This document shows, piece by piece, positions 1 through 6,730 of a stretch of 7,999 bases of DNA. The stretch lies in the NCBI GenBank assembly GCA_039715055.1, contig JBDLID010000130.1:1-7999 (forward strand). The letters are read 5' to 3'. The notes under the pieces were generated by a model. That model searched no databases, had not been told where the DNA came from, and saw only the letters and a list, made by a program, of their open reading frames with translations. The position numbers and the translations under genes are program-made. This stretch comes from JBDLID01 sp039715055. GTDB lineage: Bacteria; Desulfobacterota; Desulfobulbia; Desulfobulbales; Desulfocapsaceae. How positions within the stretch are numbered: the stretch's first letter is position 1; the number at the start of each line of letters is the position of its first letter.

Positions 1-2
1 GG

Positions 3-117
3 CCGCCTCGAGTAGCACAAGTACGCTTCGTCAGCCTGCTTGACCACACTGCGGGCCCTGCTGAACTGTTACAGTTCCTTGTTTAGGGACGCATCCAGCT
101 TTGCGCTGAATAATTAC
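3..117 (+). repeat. Dispersed repeat, copy 1 (partial, runs off the left edge)
   Basis: This 115-bp stretch matches 4642-4756 in the same orientation with no gaps and 108 of 115 identical bases. All seven differences lie in the last 57 bases, and six of them are transitions. It carries the internal motif GCTGAACTGTTAC at 60-72 and ends in GCTGAATAATTAC at 105-117. The matching left end of the other copy (about 38 bp) would lie outside the window. It starts 76 bp beyond the ntrX stop codon. No coding potential is apparent. Confidence 0.9.
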
Positions 118-180
118 ATTGGCTGAATATCAAAACTTACCATGGAAAACGATAAACCGGCCTCTGTGGATATGGTCATT

Positions 181-211
181 GGCCCTTGTCTGTCAACTCA
201 GGCCAAGGGCC
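181..211 (-). terminator. Inverted repeat at the 3' end of ntrX; weak terminator candidate
   Basis: GGCCCTTG (181-188) and CAAGGGCC (204-211) form a perfect 8-bp stem with a 15-nt loop. The stem overlaps the last codons and stop codon of ntrX. On the minus strand no run of T follows, so it does not fit a classical intrinsic terminator. It could stabilise the mRNA end or be chance. Confidence 0.25.
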
Positions 212-1557
212 TTCAGCTTTTTGTGGAGATGGCTTCGTTCAAGGCCGACCTGCTCCGCGGTCTGAGAAATATTTCCATGATTCTCATCCAGTTTAAGTCG
301 GAGAAACTCTTTCTCAAAGCTCTTTTTTGCCTCTTTGTATGAGAGTTCCCGATACGGAGAGATAATGGATGGAGCAAGCTGACTACTGAAGCCGTTGCCG
401 GAGGCGAGAAAGGGTTTGACATCGTCTTTGCTGATGACCTTGGCCGGCGTCATGATCACCATCCGCTCAACAAAATTTTTCAGTTCACGGACATTGCCCG
501 GCCACGAGTGGTGCATCATCGCCTCAAGGGCCTCGGCGGAAAATTTCTTTTCCGGCCTTCCTTTGCGTCTGAGTTCAGTGAGAAAATCGTCAACGAACAG
601 GGGGATGTCGTCGAGTCGTTCCTGCAGGGGCGGCAGGGTAATGGGGACCACATTGAGGCGCCAGAACAGGTCGGCCCGAAAGTTGCCGTTTTCGATCTCG
701 TCTTCCAGGTTTTTGTTGGTGGCCGCAAGCACCCGGACATCGACCTGAATAGTTCTGTTGCCGCCAACGCGCTCGAATTTCTGCTCCTGGAGAATGCGCA
801 GAATCTTGGCCTGGGTGTTCAGCGACATATCGCCGATTTCGTCGAGGAATAAAATGCCGCCGTTGGCCTGGTCAAATTTACCCTGTTTAGCGCTGTGCGC
901 CCCTGTAAATGATCCTTTTTCATGGCCGAACAGCTCGGATTCGATGAGCTCTTCGGGGATTGCCGCACAGTTGACTTCCACCATGGGCTGATCTGCGGTT
1001 GTTGACAGGTCGTGGATGGACTGGGCAACGATTTCTTTGCCGGTACCGTGTTCGCCGCGAATGAGCACCCAGGCATCGGATGGGGCGACGCGTTCGATCT
1101 GGGCTTTGATTTCGTTGATGGGTCCGGAGTTTCCGGTAAGTCCTGCCTTCTTGCGGCTGGATTCCCTGAGTCTCAGGTTTTCCTGCTCCAGGTCGGAAAA
1201 GCGCAGGCCGTTGCGGATGGAGAGGATGATCTTGTCATATGAGAGCGGCTTCTCAATGAAGTCAAACGCTCCCTTGCGGGTGGCCTGCACCGCTGTCTCA
1301 ATGGTGCCGTGACCTGAAATCATGATCACCGGAACTCGACAGATTTCCTTGATCTTTTCCAGGGCGGTCATTCCGTCCATGTTGTCGCCGAGCCAGATGT
1401 CGAGCAGGATCAGGTCCACGGCCTCTTCTGCCAGGAGTTCAAGTCCCTGTTCCGCCGAAGAGGCACAGAGGGAAGAAAACCCTTCGTCTTCGAGGATGCC
1501 CGACAGCGATTCCTGGATGGAGGTTTCGTCGTCGATGATGAGGATAAGTTTGCTCAT
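193..1557 (-). CDS. ntrX: NtrX, sigma-54-dependent response regulator
   Basis: This 454-residue protein is a cytoplasmic transcription activator that should be phosphorylated by NtrY and then drive sigma-54 RNA polymerase at its target promoters. A receiver domain (about 1-120) has the acidic pocket D9/D10, phospho-acceptor D53, S81 and K103-P104. The text around D53, DIWLGDNMDG, is typical of NtrX. The AAA+ domain follows, with Walker A GEHGTGKE (168-175), the sigma-54 contact loop as GSFTGA (215-220) and Walker B GILFLDE (234-240). A Fis-type helix-turn-helix closes the protein (about 425-454); its ERSHLHKKLKALGLS ending is the usual NtrX C-terminus. Length matches the family. It starts 33 bp after ntrY on the same strand, with no strong ribosome binding site, so translation may depend on upstream flow. 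In other bacteria NtrX is linked to nitrogen, redox or envelope control; the targets here are unknown. Family assignment is secure; the exact regulon is not. Confidence 0.95.
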   Translation of the reverse strand: MSKLILIIDDETSIQESLSGILEDEGFSSLCASSAEQGLELLAEEAVDLILLDIWLGDNMDGMTALEKIKEICRVPVIMISGHGTIETAVQATRKGAFDFIEKPLSYDKIILSIRNGLRFSDLEQENLRLRESSRKKAGLTGNSGPINEIKAQIERVAPSDAWVLIRGEHGTGKEIVAQSIHDLSTTADQPMVEVNCAAIPEELIESELFGHEKGSFTGAHSAKQGKFDQANGGILFLDEIGDMSLNTQAKILRILQEQKFERVGGNRTIQVDVRVLAATNKNLEDEIENGNFRADLFWRLNVVPITLPPLQERLDDIPLFVDDFLTELRRKGRPEKKFSAEALEAMMHHSWPGNVRELKNFVERMVIMTPAKVISKDDVKPFLASGNGFSSQLAPSIISPYRELSYKEAKKSFEKEFLRLKLDENHGNISQTAEQVGLERSHLHKKLKALGLS

Positions 1558-1590
1558 GGATCTGGCTGAAGGGTGAAGAAGATCTGTTAT

Positions 1591-3879
1591 TTATTTTATC
1601 TGTTTCTGGAAAAGCGGTAACTCGATAACAAAGGTTGACCCCTGGGGTTTGTTGTCCTGGATTCGGATGTAGCCGCTGTGGTCGGAGACAATGGTCGAAA
1701 TAATGGCCAGTCCCAGACCCGTACCGCTTTTTTTCGTGGAAAAATAGGGCTCAAAGAGTTTCGGTTTGTCCGATTCGGGGATACCCGGGCCGTTGTCGCT
1801 GACCTTGATGAAGACTGTGTCCTTCTCGTCATCGAGGCTGAGAACAATATCTATTTTACCGCCGTCTGGTAAAACTGCAACACCATTGTCAAGCAGGTTG
1901 ATCAGGCAGCGTTTGATCTGCTCAGCATCGAAACTGAAGGTGGGTATTTTGTCCTCGCTGGTCAATGAAAAATCGATATTTTTATGGGCCTCCCGGTAGA
2001 GAAACAGAGTCTCTTCGACGAGTGCGGGCAGCTCTGCGGGTTCCTGATTGACTTTGGGCATTCTGGCAAACTGGGAAAATTCACTGACCAGACGCTTGAG
2101 CTCATCCACCTGGTTGATGATGGTTGCAGTGCACTGGTCAAATACCGAATTTTCTTCTTCGAGAATCGCCGGGTAGCGGCGGCGCAGCCTCTGGGCTGAG
2201 AGCTGGATCGGGGTGAGTGGATTTTTGATTTCATGGGCAATGCGCCTGGCCACTTCACGCCAGGCCGCCACCCGCTGCATCTTTTCAAGCTTGGTGAGGT
2301 TGTCAAAGACCAGGACATAACCAAGAGGGTTGTGATCCTCGTCTTCCAGTCGGGTGAAATTAATAAGCAGAGAAAATGTTTCGCGGATGACCTTGACTTT
2401 GAGATGCTGCTCGATTGAATTTTTACCGGTGATGGTGAGTTCATTGATGAAATTATCAAGAATCCTGGCATGGGGAGAGGGCAGCACATCGGTATAAATA
2501 CGATTGAGAAAAATATTACGGTCAATCTTGAGCAGGGTCTCGGCAAAGCGGTTGATGGTGGTGATGCGGCCGGACTCGTCCATGGAAATGACGCCTGCTG
2601 CAACATTCTGGAGAATGATCTCCGTATAGCGCTGCCGCTGCTCGGCTTCCTGTGAACTGAGCTGCAGCGCGTCTCTTGCCAGCTCAAGCCTTGTGTTGGA
2701 GGTGTTGAGATTGGAGGTCATCTGGTTGAATGAGTCAACGAGGAGGCCCATTTCATCGTGGGATTCTTTTTCCAGGACAAATTCCAGGTCGCCGTCGGCA
2801 ACTCTTCGGGTCGCCCTGGCAAGGGTGTCAATGGGGCCGGTGATACCCCGCGCAATGTAGAGGCCGAACCAGATGGCGGAGAAAATGATCAGCAGGGTGA
2901 CAATTAAAAGTACGGTCAGCAGCCAGAATTTGAAGGGGTTCTTGAGGTACTTGAGCTGGCGGTAATTCTCGATGCCCTGGGAGATGACGTGCATCTGTTC
3001 CACCTGGTCCTTTTTGACCAGGACACCGGTGACGAGAATCCCCGGCTGCTCGGAACCGGGGATAAGTATGGGAGTGATGGAGCGGACGAGATCGCCGGCC
3101 CGTGATTCCTGGCTAATGACCTGGGCAACACCCTTTGTCCTGACTTTTCGCAGGACACTGCCTGGAACTGCGGCCAGCTTTTCTGCCTGAAGCTGCGGTT
3201 TGGAGACGGTCACTTCCCAGGTGGGGCTTGAGTTGATAAGGGACAGGCTCACCGGTCCGTCCGGGCCACTTGCGGCAAGGATTTGCTCCATCTGTTTTTT
3301 CAGTTCATCCGGTTCGGTTTTGGTAGTGGCCTGGCTGTTTATCTGGCGGCCGATATCTCCGCCCAGGCGTACAGCTTTTGCCTGGTGTTCCTTGAGAATG
3401 GACTGGGCCAGCTCCAGCGATCTGGTCAGTGATGTTTCAATGTTGCTGTTGAACCAGTAATCCATACTGGTGGAAATAAACTGGAAGGCGAGAAAGAAGA
3501 GGAGGCCGGTGGGGATCAGGGCCAGAAACATAAATGAGACCACCAGCTTGGTCCGCAGCTTGGAGCCCATGAACTTCTGTTTCGACTCAAAGACCAGCTC
3601 GGCCAGGCTGCGGAGGATGAGAAAAAGAAGAAGCAGGACGAGCAGGACATTGAGGTTGATCAGGGCAAAAACCAGAATGTCGCTGTTTATCGGAAGTGTT
3701 ATCTCGGTGGCAAACAGGCCGCTTTCCAGCCATATGAAAAGAGGCAGCAGGCAGACACAGATGAGGATAGCCAGCCGGACGAGCCTTTTTTTCTGGCGAC
3801 GCTGGGCCGTGGACAAATCCTTTTTGGCCAGGTGGTCGGTCATAGAGACTTCTTGATTGTTGTGCGAGCTGCTCATCAT
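1591..3879 (-). CDS. ntrY: NtrY, transmembrane sensor histidine kinase
   Basis: This 762-residue inner-membrane kinase is the expected partner of NtrX. Hydrophobic helices lie at about 34-52, 67-90 and 112-135, followed by a periplasmic region (about 137-315), then a fourth helix (about 318-342). A HAMP linker starts near R344-G345 (about 343-395), and a PAS-like domain spans about 415-530. The HisKA motif has the phospho-acceptor H549 in AHEIKNPLTP. The ATPase domain shows an N-box (NLLDNG, 661-666), the G1 box DNGPGI (695-700) and the G2 box GTGLGLAI (719-726), so the kinase looks intact. The first ATG is chosen because AAAGG precedes it at a reasonable distance; a second ATG is adjacent and another lies at codon 13. 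The gap to the upstream DUF4390 gene is only 10 bp, which implies one operon. The signal sensed is not evident from the periplasmic region. The order HAMP-PAS-HisKA-HATPase with several N-terminal helices is the standard NtrY layout. Confidence 0.94.
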   Translation of the reverse strand: MMSSSHNNQEVSMTDHLAKKDLSTAQRRQKKRLVRLAILICVCLLPLFIWLESGLFATEITLPINSDILVFALINLNVLLVLLLLFLILRSLAELVFESKQKFMGSKLRTKLVVSFMFLALIPTGLLFFLAFQFISTSMDYWFNSNIETSLTRSLELAQSILKEHQAKAVRLGGDIGRQINSQATTKTEPDELKKQMEQILAASGPDGPVSLSLINSSPTWEVTVSKPQLQAEKLAAVPGSVLRKVRTKGVAQVISQESRAGDLVRSITPILIPGSEQPGILVTGVLVKKDQVEQMHVISQGIENYRQLKYLKNPFKFWLLTVLLIVTLLIIFSAIWFGLYIARGITGPIDTLARATRRVADGDLEFVLEKESHDEMGLLVDSFNQMTSNLNTSNTRLELARDALQLSSQEAEQRQRYTEIILQNVAAGVISMDESGRITTINRFAETLLKIDRNIFLNRIYTDVLPSPHARILDNFINELTITGKNSIEQHLKVKVIRETFSLLINFTRLEDEDHNPLGYVLVFDNLTKLEKMQRVAAWREVARRIAHEIKNPLTPIQLSAQRLRRRYPAILEEENSVFDQCTATIINQVDELKRLVSEFSQFARMPKVNQEPAELPALVEETLFLYREAHKNIDFSLTSEDKIPTFSFDAEQIKRCLINLLDNGVAVLPDGGKIDIVLSLDDEKDTVFIKVSDNGPGIPESDKPKLFEPYFSTKKSGTGLGLAIISTIVSDHSGYIRIQDNKPQGSTFVIELPLFQKQIK

Positions 3880-3889
3880 CTTGGCCTTT

Positions 3890-4483
3890 TCAGGGGTTGC
3901 GTGAAAAGGTGAGGGATTGCCATTCAGTCTCCTTAGTCTTCCAGCCGAAAAACGGAATGACGGAATGAAGGTTCATGGGCAGGCTTTTTTTCCCGAGCTC
4001 TGCCTTGACCCTCAGTTTGTAGGTGGCGGTCTCAAGGAATTTTGAGCGGTCAAGGAGTCTGTATCCGTTTATCTCCGAAAGGGCGCTGATGCCTTCATCA
4101 AGATCGGCAACAGGGCGTGTGTCCGGATTTTTGTTACTGTACTCGATCCGGTAATTTTCCTTCAATGTATTGTAGCGCAGGGTGTGGCTGAATTCATAAT
4201 CAACACTGCGTTTGTCCTCTGATGTGTTGTCCGTCTCCTGCAGCTCAATGGTGTAGCTGAATTCAATTGGCACTCCGTTGTGAAGTCCCTGAAGCATTTT
4301 TTCCGTCACTCCGTTGACCACCCTGGTAAAAAACAGAAGATCGTCATGAGAGGTGATGAGCCCCATGTCACTGAAATGGGGTTCCGGGTTTTCGGCTGTG
4401 ATCTTTTTTTCATCCGCTGCCGGGGAACTCAATGGACAGGTGACCATGAGGAGCAGCAGAAGTATGGAGAGCTGACGATTCAC
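3890..4483 (-). CDS. DUF4390 family secreted protein
   Basis: A 197-residue protein is predicted from a GTG start at 4481-4483. The first 22 or so residues form a convincing signal peptide: charged N-R, a leucine-rich core (LSILLLLLMVTC) and a small-residue cleavage region SSPAA before DEKK. The mature part fits DUF4390: a GVPIEFSYTIEL segment, a HTLRYNTLKENYRIEY segment, and a C-terminal part with LRVKAELGKKSLP and a final tryptophan-rich strand. It is therefore probably periplasmic. DUF4390 genes commonly precede ntrY-ntrX, and its biochemical role is not established; accessory sensing for NtrY is an inference. The frame stays open to an ATG at 4627, which would add 48 residues, but that start lies inside the inserted repeat and would bury the signal peptide. 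An ATG at 4561 is a third choice. No good ribosome binding site precedes any of them, so the start is the uncertain part. Confidence 0.85.
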   Translation of the reverse strand: MNRQLSILLLLLMVTCPLSSPAADEKKITAENPEPHFSDMGLITSHDDLLFFTRVVNGVTEKMLQGLHNGVPIEFSYTIELQETDNTSEDKRSVDYEFSHTLRYNTLKENYRIEYSNKNPDTRPVADLDEGISALSEINGYRLLDRSKFLETATYKLRVKAELGKKSLPMNLHSVIPFFGWKTKETEWQSLTFSRNP

Positions 4484-4603
4484 AGGAGGGGAGGTCTGAG
4501 TGGGTGAGAAATTTATTTTTATAATAATGGTTGACCCTGAGCATACCTGAAAACCACTCATCTGTCCATCTGTGACCCGGTGACAGCAAAGGAAAAAAAT
4601 GGC
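4484..4603 (-). promoter_or_regulatory. Probable promoter region of the DUF4390-ntrYX operon
   Basis: This 120-bp stretch separates the repeat element from the preferred DUF4390 start and should hold the operon's promoter or 5' leader. An AT-rich patch (about 4510-4530, TATTATAAAAATAAA on the minus strand) is the only -10-like sequence. I could not pair it with a convincing -35 or with a sigma-54 signature. The element immediately upstream could also supply promoter sequences. Confidence 0.25.
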
Positions 4604-4756
4604 GTAACTATTCAGCAGCACCCACATTATGGCCGATCAGACCGCCTCGAGTAGCACAAGTACGCTTCGTCAGCCTGCTTGACCACACTGCGGGCCCTGC
4701 TGAACAGTTACAGTTCCCTGCTTAGGGACGCACCCAGTTTTACGCTGAATAGTTAC
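4604..4756 (+). mobile_element. Dispersed repeat, copy 2: complete MITE-like element
   Basis: The 153-bp element is bounded by perfect 13-bp inverted repeats, GTAACTATTCAGC (4604-4616) and GCTGAATAGTTAC (4744-4756). A near-identical direct copy of the right end, GCTGAACAGTTAC, lies inside at 4699-4711. Its right 115 bp (4642-4756) match 3-117 at 94%. A small hairpin, TCCCT-gctt-AGGGA, sits at 4715-4728. No transposase or other real coding frame is inside, so movement would need a partner in trans. I saw no clear target-site duplication at its borders. A REP-type sequence dispersed by a RAYT-like enzyme is another possibility. Confidence 0.75.
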
Positions 4757-5034
4757 AAAATGGTTTTCATTGACCTTGAAAGAATCCACGGGATGCCTCT
4801 CTTGCTCTGTTTAATTTCCGTGATTCCACCATGTTGCTTTTTTCGTTGTAATGCGCTCCGGTTGATGTTGGTCGTGGAGTAAAAAAGGGGACAATTTTCT
4901 TGAGGTTTACACCTTGACAGGGGTCAATAAAGGAATTACTTAGTGCATATGTCCATAAGAAAAAAATTTAATTCCTCTCCACGGCAGGTCCGGGGAATGG
5001 AGCAAATATTTTATTTTAGTCAAAGGTGACAACT
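4757..5034 (+). other. Intergenic region upstream of the DUF302 gene
   Basis: These 278 bp hold no convincing gene. The region is AT-rich toward its right end and contains the palindrome described at 4914-4927. AAAGGTG (5022-5028) is the ribosome binding site of the next gene. Open frames that cross the left part derive from the adjacent repeat and have no family resemblance. Confidence 0.6.
4914..4927 (+). promoter_or_regulatory. FNR/CRP-like palindromic operator candidate
   Basis: TTGAC-AGGG-GTCAA is a perfect 5-4-5 palindrome. Its geometry and most of its bases match the FNR-type consensus TTGAT-N4-ATCAA. It lies 108 bp before the DUF302 start. The left part also reads TTGACA, a perfect -35 hexamer, but no good -10 follows at 16-18 bp. 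Confidence 0.35.
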
Positions 5035-5451
5035 ATGCAGCGCAGCGATGATCTTTACGTGACCGAGAGTGAAAAAACTGTTCAGCAGTTTGTTTCTGAT
5101 TTTTCAGAAATCGTGAAAAAAAATGAATTTGTTGTGAACAACAGTGACAGCATGGATATGAAGACTACTTTTCGTGAGCATGGCGGAGAGGTGCCGGATA
5201 ATTTCGATCTTCATATGATGCAGGTGTGTAAACCGACCAAGGCCGACAAGAGCCTGACCATGAACCCTGAAAGGGCGATTCTAATGCCCAAGTTCGTCAT
5301 GGTTTTCTCAAAAGAGGGAAAAACACAGGTTCGCTATTTGAGCTACTCCAATGATGATATTGCATCAATGGTGCTGGAAGATCCTAAATTTCCTGAATCT
5401 CTGGCACAGACCTTTTCAAAGATCCGTTCCATGATTGATGAGGCAAAATAG
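5035..5451 (+). CDS. DUF302 domain protein
   Basis: This 138-residue soluble protein has no signal peptide or membrane helix. The pattern fits DUF302: an amphipathic N-terminal helix (TVQQFVSDFSEIVKKNEF), a middle motif VCKP (64-67, single Cys65) at the place where the family usually has a C-N-P motif, then AILMPKFVMVFSKEGKTQVRYLS (81-103) in place of the usual 'LLLPCNVVV' strand, and a C-terminal helix. DUF302 proteins are small alpha-beta proteins found alone or fused to redox and heme-related domains; their biochemical function is not settled. ATG 5035 is preferred over GTG 5026 because AAAGGTG (5022-5028) sits six bases before the ATG and would overlap the GTG. The gene stands 181 bp before the permease and might be transcribed separately. 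The assignment rests on recalled motif spacing. Confidence 0.7.
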   Translation: MQRSDDLYVTESEKTVQQFVSDFSEIVKKNEFVVNNSDSMDMKTTFREHGGEVPDNFDLHMMQVCKPTKADKSLTMNPERAILMPKFVMVFSKEGKTQVRYLSYSNDDIASMVLEDPKFPESLAQTFSKIRSMIDEAK

Positions 5452-5471
5452 AGTCACTGGTGCCTTAAGAA

Positions 5472-5585
5472 CCCGGTTGTGACGAATCCGCGACACTGAA
5501 TTTTGAATCATCTCCTGGTGGTTCAGAAGGATCAGTCTGGAAGATTCGTGACCGGGCCTCTGAAACGGAGTCGATGTTTCAGAGG
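5472..5585 (+). promoter_or_regulatory. Candidate structured RNA leader upstream of the permease
   Basis: The plus strand can fold into one long irregular hairpin of four stacked helices. They are CCCGGT/ACCGGG (5472-5477 with 5551-5556), ACGAATC/GATTCGT (5482-5488 with 5543-5549), ACTGA/TCAGT (5495-5499 with 5532-5536) and TGAATCA/TGGTTCA with one G-U pair (5504-5510 with 5519-5525), closed by an 8-nt loop. A second perfect 10-bp hairpin, CCTCTGAAAC/GTTTCAGAGG (5557-5566 with 5576-5585), begins at the very next base, so the two could stack. No T-run follows either stem, which argues against a simple terminator. The ribosome binding site AGGAG (5620-5624) lies 34 bp downstream. I do not recognise it as a known riboswitch class. 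Confidence 0.5.
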
Positions 5586-5632
5586 AGACTGTTCAAATTT
5601 CGTTAATGTCCTATAATTCAGGAGATTAAATT

Positions 5633-6682
5633 ATGAAGATGCTCAAATTTATACAAAAAAATCTCGTCTACGTGATCCCCCTGGCAATGATCGCCGGTTT
5701 GATCGGCGGTGGATTTATCTTTGATGCCAAACCGTTGAAAAAGTTAATTATCCCCATTACATTTTTCATGGTTTATCCGATGATGGCGACACTCAACGTC
5801 AAATCGATCTTCCATGTCAAAGATGCCAGGCTGCAGGTGACTACCCAGATTATCAACTTTATCCTGGTTCCCATCGTGGTCTACTCCATCGGTAAGATCT
5901 TTTTTAACGGAGTTGATGAAAAATACGGCCTCTGGGCTGTGGGGCTCTTTCTCATCGGTGTTCTTCCGGCTTCCGGAATGACGATTTCATGGACGGGCTT
6001 TGCCAAGGGGAACAAGGAAGCAGCCACCAAAATGCTGGTTTTCGGTTTGATTATTGGTGCACTGGCAGCGCCTGTTTATACCAAGGTGTTCATGGGAGCC
6101 ACTGTTGACGTGGATATGCTCCACATGTTCAAGCAGATCTGTATCTTTGTCTTTGTACCACTGTTCGCTGGAATCATTACCCAGAATTATCTGGTTAAAA
6201 GGCACGGTAAAAAGGCATGGATGGAGGTCTATAAACCAAAATTTCCCCCCTTTTCAGCACTCGGTGTGACAATGATCGCCTTTACCGCCATGTCGCTGAA
6301 GGCCAAATCCATCATCTCCAATCCCGGCGATATCGTCTCCATCTTGATTCCCCTGGTGGTCTTTTATCTGCTGTCGTATGTCATGCTGTCCATTATCGGC
6401 AAACTCTTTTTCCCGAGAAGAGACGCCATTGCCATGGTCTTTGGTGTGGTGATGCGGGACCTCTCCATTGCACTGGCCATTGCCATGACTGCTTTTAAAG
6501 AGCAGGGAATGACCATTGCCTTGCTGATTGCACTGGCATATGTTATCCAGATTCAGTCCGCTGCCTGGTATATCAAACTGGTGCCGAAAATTTTTGGTCC
6601 GGTGGAGCCGCCGATGAAAGAGCCGGTGGAAGCGGAACCGCTGATCGAACAAGTGATAGAACAGCCTGCTGTCCAGAGATAA
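5633..6682 (+). CDS. BASS/ACR3-superfamily permease, substrate unknown
   Basis: This 349-residue inner-membrane transporter shows ten hydrophobic segments, near 12-30, 37-55, 70-91, 98-120, 131-153, 168-185, 206-223, 233-260, 265-288 and 292-315, the usual number for the bile acid:sodium symporter fold. The segment GVLPASGMTISWTGFAKGN (109-127) lines up without gaps with the ACR3 arsenite-exporter motif around its conserved APC. However, Ala113 stands where ACR3 has the essential cysteine. In helix 9, MRDLSIALAIA (274-284) aligns with ACR3's conserved NNFELAIA-type segment, and Ser278 replaces the functional glutamate. It is therefore related to ACR3 but probably does not export arsenite by the known mechanism. 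The C-terminal tail (about 323-349) is Pro/Glu-rich and cytoplasmic-looking. The ATG follows AGGAG at 5620-5624 with an 8-base gap. The NifX-like gene follows 48 bp later, before any terminator, so the two are likely co-transcribed. Confidence 0.85.
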   Translation: MKMLKFIQKNLVYVIPLAMIAGLIGGGFIFDAKPLKKLIIPITFFMVYPMMATLNVKSIFHVKDARLQVTTQIINFILVPIVVYSIGKIFFNGVDEKYGLWAVGLFLIGVLPASGMTISWTGFAKGNKEAATKMLVFGLIIGALAAPVYTKVFMGATVDVDMLHMFKQICIFVFVPLFAGIITQNYLVKRHGKKAWMEVYKPKFPPFSALGVTMIAFTAMSLKAKSIISNPGDIVSILIPLVVFYLLSYVMLSIIGKLFFPRRDAIAMVFGVVMRDLSIALAIAMTAFKEQGMTIALLIALAYVIQIQSAAWYIKLVPKIFGPVEPPMKEPVEAEPLIEQVIEQPAVQR

Positions 6683-6730
6683 TGACTGGCTGCCAGGTTA
6701 AAAATAAACAAAAATATCGAGAGTATACTA

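Noticed and set aside
142..342. Short plus-strand open frame at the left end
   Set aside because: It overlaps the end of ntrX on the other strand, shows no family resemblance and lacks a ribosome binding site.
4432..4483. Lipoprotein signal in DUF4390 (LMVTC)
   Set aside because: Met-Val-Thr before the cysteine is a poor lipobox, and a good signal peptidase I site (SPAA) follows.
4679..4882. 67-codon plus-strand open frame beginning in the repeat
   Set aside because: It starts inside the non-coding element and runs into low-complexity intergenic sequence; no recognisable domain or ribosome binding site.
4914..4942. Sigma-70 promoter based on the perfect TTGACA
   Set aside because: The best -10 at a 17-bp spacing, TACTTA, matches only two of six positions; the palindrome is the better explanation.
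5612..5617. Perfect TATAAT hexamer before the permease
   Set aside because: It directly abuts the AGGAG ribosome binding site, would leave a leader of only about 10 nt, and has only a poor -35 (TGTTCA). Probably chance.
5606..5629. Seven-codon upstream open frame (MSYNSGD) ending three bases before the permease start
   Set aside because: No ribosome binding site at a proper distance (AGAGGAG is 18 bases away) and the peptide has no attenuator-like codon run. It could still matter for coupling but cannot be supported.
5633..6682. Naming the permease arsB/acr3
   Set aside because: The cysteine and glutamate expected for arsenite transport appear absent and no other arsenic genes are present in the window.
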